40,270 nt of DNA from the NCBI GenBank assembly GCA_050942995.1, contig JBMNOI010000015.1, positions 1-40,270 of the forward strand, written 5' to 3'. Below are positions 36,447 to 40,270 of this stretch, in pieces. The notes beneath the pieces were generated by a model, which made no database searches, had not been told where the DNA came from, and saw nothing but the letters and a program-made list of their open reading frames with translations. A program made the position numbers and the translations under genes. Every line of letters starts with the position of its first letter. Position 1 is the stretch's first letter. This stretch comes from JBMNOI01 sp050942995 (GTDB lineage: Bacteria; Chloroflexota; Anaerolineae; UBA1429).

Positions 36447-37469
36447 TCAATTTCCGCGTAACGTCGTGGAGTGATCCTCCCAATCCAGCAGCCCTTCGCG
36501 ACGCAACCATACCGCCGTCTGCCGCATCCCCTCCTCAAAGGCGATTCGTGGACGATATCCCAGATCGCGCACGGCCTTGTCGATGGGATACTCATGATCG
36601 GTGCCCAACCATTCGACCAATACGCGGGTAAGGGGCGGCCGCTGGGTGCGTCCCATCATGCGGTAATAAGCTTCCCAGACGGTGGCCAGGGCAAAGGCGA
36701 CGTTGTGAGAATAGCTGCGCGTGGGCCGTGGCAGCTCGGCCAGGTCGGCCAGTTTATAGATGAACTCGCGCCACGTCACCCGGCTGCCATCCGAGATGTT
36801 GTACGTCTGACCCGTGCTGACCGGATTTTCCGCCGCCAGGATGAGGGCGTCTACCAGATTGCCCACATAGGTCAGGCCCGCCACATGTTCTCCCCCGTCG
36901 ATGAGGGGCATGTTACGCCTGCGCAGCGCCTCGATGATGGCGGCGGTGAGCGTTCGATCGCCGGGTCCGTACACCATGCTCGGGCGAATGACGCATACCG
37001 GCAGGCCCACACGCCGGCAATGGTTCCACACCAGGGTCTCCCCCTCGACCTTGGAATCAGAGTAGGGAAAGCCACGCGGCGAAAGGCGTTCGGCCTCGGT
37101 CACCGGCCGACCGGGGAACCCGTATACATCGCTGGTGCTCAGGTAGATGAATTTGCTCACCCGGGCGCGGGTGGCGGCGGCCAGCACGTGACGTACATTG
37201 TGTACGTTGGCCTGCTCGAAATCCTCCATCACGCCCCAGTCTCTTACCAGCCCGTCGCAATGATAGACATGGTCTACCTCTGACATGGCGGCCACCAGCG
37301 TGGCGCTGTCGCTCAGGCTGCCCAGACGCACCTCTACCCCCAGGTCACGCAGCGATCCCGCCGGGATGCGCGGGTGGAGCATCGCCCGCACTCTTTCTCC
37401 TTTGGCGATGAGCGCCTGTACCAGGTGGCTACCGACCAGTCCCGTGGCTCCGGTCACCAGATTCAGCAT
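36447..37469 (-). CDS. NAD-dependent epimerase/dehydratase (extended SDR, 3beta-HSD-like)
   Basis: 340 residues. The nucleotide-binding motif GATGLVG (7-13) and the SDR active site STS (111-113) and YSDSK (Tyr136, Lys140) are intact. The long C-terminal substrate domain (about 200-340) includes LTYVGNLVDALILAAEN, usual for extended SDRs of the 3-beta-hydroxysteroid/UDP-glucose-epimerase group. The substrate is not readable. GAGGAGG precedes the ATG. It follows the YjjX-like gene by 95 bases, probably in the same transcript. Confidence 0.85.
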   Translation of the reverse strand: MLNLVTGATGLVGSHLVQALIAKGERVRAMLHPRIPAGSLRDLGVEVRLGSLSDSATLVAAMSEVDHVYHCDGLVRDWGVMEDFEQANVHNVRHVLAAATRARVSKFIYLSTSDVYGFPGRPVTEAERLSPRGFPYSDSKVEGETLVWNHCRRVGLPVCVIRPSMVYGPGDRTLTAAIIEALRRRNMPLIDGGEHVAGLTYVGNLVDALILAAENPVSTGQTYNISDGSRVTWREFIYKLADLAELPRPTRSYSHNVAFALATVWEAYYRMMGRTQRPPLTRVLVEWLGTDHEYPIDKAVRDLGYRPRIAFEEGMRQTAVWLRREGLLDWEDHSTTLRGN

Positions 37470-37564
37470 GATCTGCCTCCTCTTCTAATGGCGAGTCACA
37501 TGGCCGGACGTTGCTCGATGCGGATGCTGCCGGGATCGGGCGTCGATGGTGGCGCGTGGTTTAT

Positions 37565-38101
37565 TTATCGGTGAGCGGCGTACAACTCGGGATGAATGTA
37601 TGGGGCCAGGGCAAAGGCCACGGCGATGCGAAAGGCCAGCTCTCTCGGCACAATGCCGCCGGTGAGATAGCCCGCGGCGCCCATGTGTTGTTTGCTGCCT
37701 TCCTGCCCGGTATAACGATCGATGATGGGGCCCAGTTCGGCGCCCTGGCGAATTTTACGGGCGATTATCTCGGGCAGAGGCAGGCGTCCGCCGTTGGCCA
37801 CGCTGATGCGTCCGTCGCGTTGCGCCACGGCCACCCAGTTGGTCACATACATGCCGGCGGGGGTATCCACCACCGCGCCCTCCAGGCCGACGGCTATATC
37901 GGCATCCAGCGCGCGCAGCGCGGCCCGGGCCCGCTCTACGGCGCCCGCCTTGCCCGCCTCGTCGCTCATGGGCATGGCGCCCACGCCCGATTCGACCTCC
38001 AGAGGCACCATCGTCGCATCGGGCCATACCGCGGTGACGACCTGTCGCACGGCCTCTACTTTGATCGGATTGGTCGAACCGATGGCCACCGTTCGTGGCA
38101 T
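37565..38101 (-). CDS. YjjX-type inosine/xanthosine triphosphatase
   Basis: 178 residues with the family start VAIGSTNPIKVEAVRQ, the SGVGAMPMSDEAGKAGAVERA block and the late TGGIVPRELAF. YjjX enzymes (DUF84) hydrolyse non-canonical ITP and XTP to keep them out of nucleic acids. A good ribosome site GGGAGG lies 7 bases before the ATG, and a putative promoter about 30 bases upstream. The SDR epimerase gene follows. Confidence 0.88.
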   Translation of the reverse strand: MPRTVAIGSTNPIKVEAVRQVVTAVWPDATMVPLEVESGVGAMPMSDEAGKAGAVERARAALRALDADIAVGLEGAVVDTPAGMYVTNWVAVAQRDGRISVANGGRLPLPEIIARKIRQGAELGPIIDRYTGQEGSKQHMGAAGYLTGGIVPRELAFRIAVAFALAPYIHPELYAAHR

Positions 38102-38129
38102 GATGGAGCCTCCCTCTCATTCTTCTTCT

Positions 38130-38158
38130 ATTGTATCGTTTTTTCGATGCGGGGGCAA
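38130..38158 (-). promoter_or_regulatory. Putative promoter of the YjjX-epimerase pair
   Basis: Minus-strand TTGCCC (38158-38153), 17 bases, TACAAT (38135-38130), about 30 bases before the ATG. The divergent 311-base region also holds the PHP promoter; the middle (38160-38300) shows nothing clear. Confidence 0.55.
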
Positions 38159-38301
38159 GGGATGGACGCGGGTCAAACGCATTCGCATACGACGGCACGG
38201 CCGCCCGCACGGTCGAGCCGCTCTACAGCCGGGTGCGGTCGCCCCGAAGCCTGGCGAATCTTTTGATATCATCGCATAATATGTCGTTCTAAAGGCCTGA
38301 A

Positions 38302-38330
38302 TTGGCCCTCCCGCGTAAAGGCAGTATAAT
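38302..38330 (+). promoter_or_regulatory. Putative promoter of the PHP gene
   Basis: TTGGCC (38302-38307), 17 bases, perfect TATAAT (38325-38330), giving a leader of about 75 bases before the start at 38413. Confidence 0.65.
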
Positions 38331-38412
38331 AAGTTGACCATATCGCTCGTCTCCACAGGGCGAACGTTTAACCATAGCACAATCATCATCGCTTATTCAT
38401 AGGAGAACGATC

Positions 38413-39165
38413 TTGACCTCATCGACGTGGAGCAAGGCGGATCTGCACATTCACTCGCTGTATAGCGATGGCGCTCACGATATCCCGACGATTCTGGCTC
38501 ATGTGGCCGAGCATACCGATCTTCGAGTGATCGCCATTACCGATCACGATTGCATCGCCAGCGCGTACGAGGCCCACTTTTTGGCCCCCCGGTATGGCAT
38601 CGAGGTAGTGGTCGGTCAGGAAATAACCACCAATCGCGGACATCTTTTGGGATTGTTCATCAACGAACAGGTACCCCGCGGACTCTCGATTCCCGAGGCG
38701 GTCGATGCGGTTCATGTCCAGGGCGGGCTGGCCGTACTGGCCCACCCCTTCGATCGTATCGCCGATAGCCCCATGCGACATCGGCCCTATCCCACCGCCG
38801 ACGAGTGGCTGGGATACAATCTGGACGGTCTGGAGGCCATGAACGGCTGCCAGCTCGATCCCAAGGCCAACCCGCGGGCGCATATGCTGGCCACCCTTCT
38901 GGGATTGCCCACTCTGGGCGGCAGCGATGCCCATCACCGGCAGGTGATCGGCGTATCGCACACCCGGTTCCCCGGCGAGACGGCGGCCGATCTGTTCAAG
39001 GCCATTCGCCAGGGCACCTGTGAGCCCGCCGGCCGCGGCTGGAGCCGAAGTGAGTATCTGGGCTGGGTGCTCAAGTCATTCATTCCCCGGATCGTGGGTC
39101 TGCGTCGCTCGATTCCGGTCCCATCGATGAACACGGGTGAGGCCGCTCGGGTAACGGTCCTGTAA
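38413..39165 (+). CDS. PHP-domain phosphoesterase
   Basis: 250 residues with TTG as start codon, set by AGGAG 7 bases upstream; no early ATG exists. Metal ligands: His12 and His14 (DLHIHS), Asp44-His45 (TDHD), Glu70 (GQE), His111 (AHP), and Asp172 and His174 (SDAHH), the full trinuclear PHP set. Such stand-alone proteins act on phosphoesters such as nucleotides, pAp or histidinol phosphate; which applies here is unknown. The last 60 residues (about 190-250) extend past the PHP core with a basic, helical tail. It has its own promoter and a strong terminator, so it is monocistronic. Confidence 0.88.
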   Translation: MTSSTWSKADLHIHSLYSDGAHDIPTILAHVAEHTDLRVIAITDHDCIASAYEAHFLAPRYGIEVVVGQEITTNRGHLLGLFINEQVPRGLSIPEAVDAVHVQGGLAVLAHPFDRIADSPMRHRPYPTADEWLGYNLDGLEAMNGCQLDPKANPRAHMLATLLGLPTLGGSDAHHRQVIGVSHTRFPGETAADLFKAIRQGTCEPAGRGWSRSEYLGWVLKSFIPRIVGLRRSIPVPSMNTGEAARVTVL

Positions 39166-39216
39166 GCCGGCACAATATCGCCGGCCGTGCCGGCCAAACG
39201 TGGCATGATATATCGA

Positions 39217-39247
39217 CAGGCTCCGGTTGAGACCGGAGCCTGTTTTT
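39217..39247 (+). terminator. Intrinsic terminator of the PHP gene
   Basis: CAGGCTCCGGT, loop TGAG, ACCGGAGCCTG: a perfect 11-bp stem followed by TTTTT. Confidence 0.92.
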
Positions 39248-39250
39248 CGT

Positions 39251-39271
39251 AACCACCTTCCGAAGGTGGTT
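39251..39271. repeat. 21-base palindrome after the PHP terminator
   Basis: AACCACCTTC, central C, GAAGGTGGTT: a perfect palindrome three bases after the T run of the terminator. It shares the core CACCTTCCGA with the terminator hairpin at 11159-11217. Confidence 0.6.
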
Positions 39272-39296
39272 ATTGGTGGCTATTCGGGGAGAATAC

Positions 39297-39325
39297 TTGC
39301 CAAGGCCCTCCTGCGGGCGTAGAAT
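39297..39325 (+). promoter_or_regulatory. Putative promoter of the DsrE-methyltransferase pair
   Basis: TTGCCA (39297-39302), 17 bases, TAGAAT (39320-39325), about 50 bases before the ATG. Confidence 0.55.
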
Positions 39326-39375
39326 GCCTCTACCGCGACCGGCGGCGCAACCTAAAGGACGAAGGGAGGGTCTCA

Positions 39376-39732
39376 ATGGACGGCAAGATCGCACTGGTGC
39401 TGTTCGCCGGGCCTGAGATGCCCTGCAAGCTTCAGCACGCCTTCCTGTTCGCCCGCGACGTGGCCGGGCGGGGCGGGCAGGCATGTATCGTATTCGAGGG
39501 CAATTCGCCCCGCTGGCTACCCGAACTGGCCGATGCCGAACACGCTCTGTTCAGGTTGTTCAACACGGTGAAGGACGAGGGCCTCATCGCCGGGGTGTGT
39601 CGAGGCTGTGCCCAGGTCCATGGCGTCGTAGAGACCGCCGAGGCGATGGGCTTGCCGCTGCTGGCCGATGCGTACGGCCACGTCAGCCTTGCCCTGCTCG
39701 CGGCGGATGGGTTCGAGATCGTCACGTTGTAG
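39376..39732 (+). CDS. DsrE-like small protein with CxxC motif
   Basis: 118 residues. An N-terminal beta-strand (KIALVLFAGPEM) with a following helix (KLQHAFLFARDVAGRGGQA) and a C-terminal alpha/beta half match the DsrE/DsrF-like fold. Four cysteines are present (17, 37, 75, 78); 75 and 78 form a CRGC motif, unlike the single conserved cysteine of sulfur-carrier DsrE or TusD. GGGAGGG precedes the ATG. It starts a plus-strand run with a homocysteine-methyltransferase gene 17 bases downstream. Roles in sulfur handling or metal binding are both possible. Confidence 0.65.
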   Translation: MDGKIALVLFAGPEMPCKLQHAFLFARDVAGRGGQACIVFEGNSPRWLPELADAEHALFRLFNTVKDEGLIAGVCRGCAQVHGVVETAEAMGLPLLADAYGHVSLALLAADGFEIVTL

Positions 39733-39749
39733 GGACGGGGAGGCTCGCC

Positions 39750-40270
39750 ATGCGGCGAGATATTCTGAGTGTATTACGGGTCGGTGAACTGATCATCGCC
39801 GACGGCTCGATGGGCGCCATGCTCGATCGTGCCGGGCTGCCCGCCGGCACCGTGCCCGAGGCCTGGAACCTGGAGCGTCCCGATGCGGTGGCCGCCGTGC
39901 ATCGCGCCTATCGCGATGCCGGGGCGCAGCTATTGCTCACCAATACGGTGGGCGGCAATCGGGCGCGACTGAGCGATGCCGGCCTGGGCGACCGCACGGC
40001 CGAGATCAACCGCGCCGCCGCGACCCTCGCCCGCCGGGTGGCCGATGAGGACGATGGCTCTGGCCGAGAGCTGTGGGTGGCCGGTTCGGTGGGCCCTACC
40101 GGGCGACTGATGGAGCCCTATGGTCCGCTGACGCCCAAAGAGGCCGAGGATATATTCGCCGAGCAGATCGCCGCCCTGGTCGAAGGGGGCATCGATCTGG
40201 TGCTGGCCGAGACCCATTACGACGCCGATGAGATGAGCTGTGTTTTGCGCGCCGCCCGACAGGTGTGCGA
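39750..40270 (+). CDS. Homocysteine S-methyltransferase family protein, 5' part (3' end outside window)
   Basis: The frame starts at ATG 39750 (GGGGAGG 6 bases upstream) and runs to the right edge, 173 complete codons. It shows IADGSMGAMLDRAGL, LLTNTVGGNRARL, VAGSVGPTGRLMEPYG and DLVLAETHYDADEM, the (beta/alpha)8 strands of homocysteine S-methyltransferases and the MetH N-terminus. The zinc-binding cysteines lie further on and are not in the window, so catalysis and methyl donor cannot be judged. TNTVGG replaces the more usual TNTFGG. Family members methylate homocysteine or move methyl groups from corrinoids or betaines. Confidence 0.85.
   Translation, partial: MRRDILSVLRVGELIIADGSMGAMLDRAGLPAGTVPEAWNLERPDAVAAVHRAYRDAGAQLLLTNTVGGNRARLSDAGLGDRTAEINRAAATLARRVADEDDGSGRELWVAGSVGPTGRLMEPYGPLTPKEAEDIFAEQIAALVEGGIDLVLAETHYDADEMSCVLRAARQVC

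Noticed and set aside
38117..38389. Minus-strand frame of 90 codons between yjjX-like and PHP genes
   Set aside because: Covers two good promoter candidates, no ribosome site, no family.

Overview
The window is about 40 kb of GC-rich (roughly 60% by eye), gene-dense bacterial chromosome. No phage, insertion sequence, CRISPR array or rRNA gene was seen. The gene set suggests an uncultured member of the Chloroflexota (Anaerolineae-like): ClpB beside ClpC, an exonuclease-DinG helicase fusion, a fused NDP-forming acyl-CoA synthetase facing a BioD-like/DRTGG protein, and NatA/NatB-type transporters. That placement is inferred from gene content and is not proven. Promoters resemble the sigma-70 consensus; two on the minus strand are perfect (TTGACA, 17 bases, TATAAT), upstream of rpsU and of the tRNA cluster. 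Shine-Dalgarno sites are strong, and TTG and GTG starts are used.

Layout. 1-4160 (+): 3' part of clpB, then a complete clpC. 4193-8215 (-): comEC, a VOC protein and a CtBP-like D-2-hydroxyacid dehydrogenase, probably one operon with a divergent promoter and a 3' hairpin. 8240-11222 (+): DinG-type helicase with an N-terminal DEDDh exonuclease. 11253-14641 (-): ABC ATPase plus two ABC-2 permeases. 14642-15483: non-coding, with a DnaA-box cluster that has the layout of a replication origin. 15484-17668 (-): BY-kinase and two Wzz-like chain-length proteins. 17712-21605 (-): dgkA, pgpH, yqeY and rpsU. 21773-25383 (-): enolase and a fused acyl-CoA synthetase (NDP-forming). 25785-27041 (+): BioD-like/DRTGG protein. 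27100-31156 (+): an Fe-S and sulfur-transfer cluster (Rrf2 regulator, cysE, cysteine desulfurase, IscU-type scaffold, mnmA). 31183-32324 (+): three small envelope proteins of YtxG/YtxH type. 32334-34134 (-): NAD(P)HX repair enzyme. 34200-34391: a possible nitrilase remnant. 34461-35486 (-): zinc alcohol dehydrogenase. 35655-36372 (-): rpsT and tRNAs Cys, Gly and Phe. 36447-38158 (-): SDR epimerase and YjjX-type NTPase. 38302-39247 (+): PHP phosphoesterase. 39297-40270 (+): DsrE-like protein and the start of a homocysteine methyltransferase.

How it fits together. Most of the window is housekeeping: protein quality control, competence, RNA-thiolation sulfur supply, glycolysis, acyl-CoA energy metabolism, metabolite repair and translation. 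The most notable signal is the non-coding block at 15.05-15.38 kb. It carries four perfect TTATCCACA boxes, several near matches and, on one strand, box-box, C run, a trinucleotide tract and an AT-rich stretch in the order known for the bacterial basal origin-unwinding system. No dnaA or dnaN lies beside it. The second is a 24-base dyad resembling an IscR type-1 site, over the start region of the Rrf2-cysE-iscS-iscU-mnmA operon.
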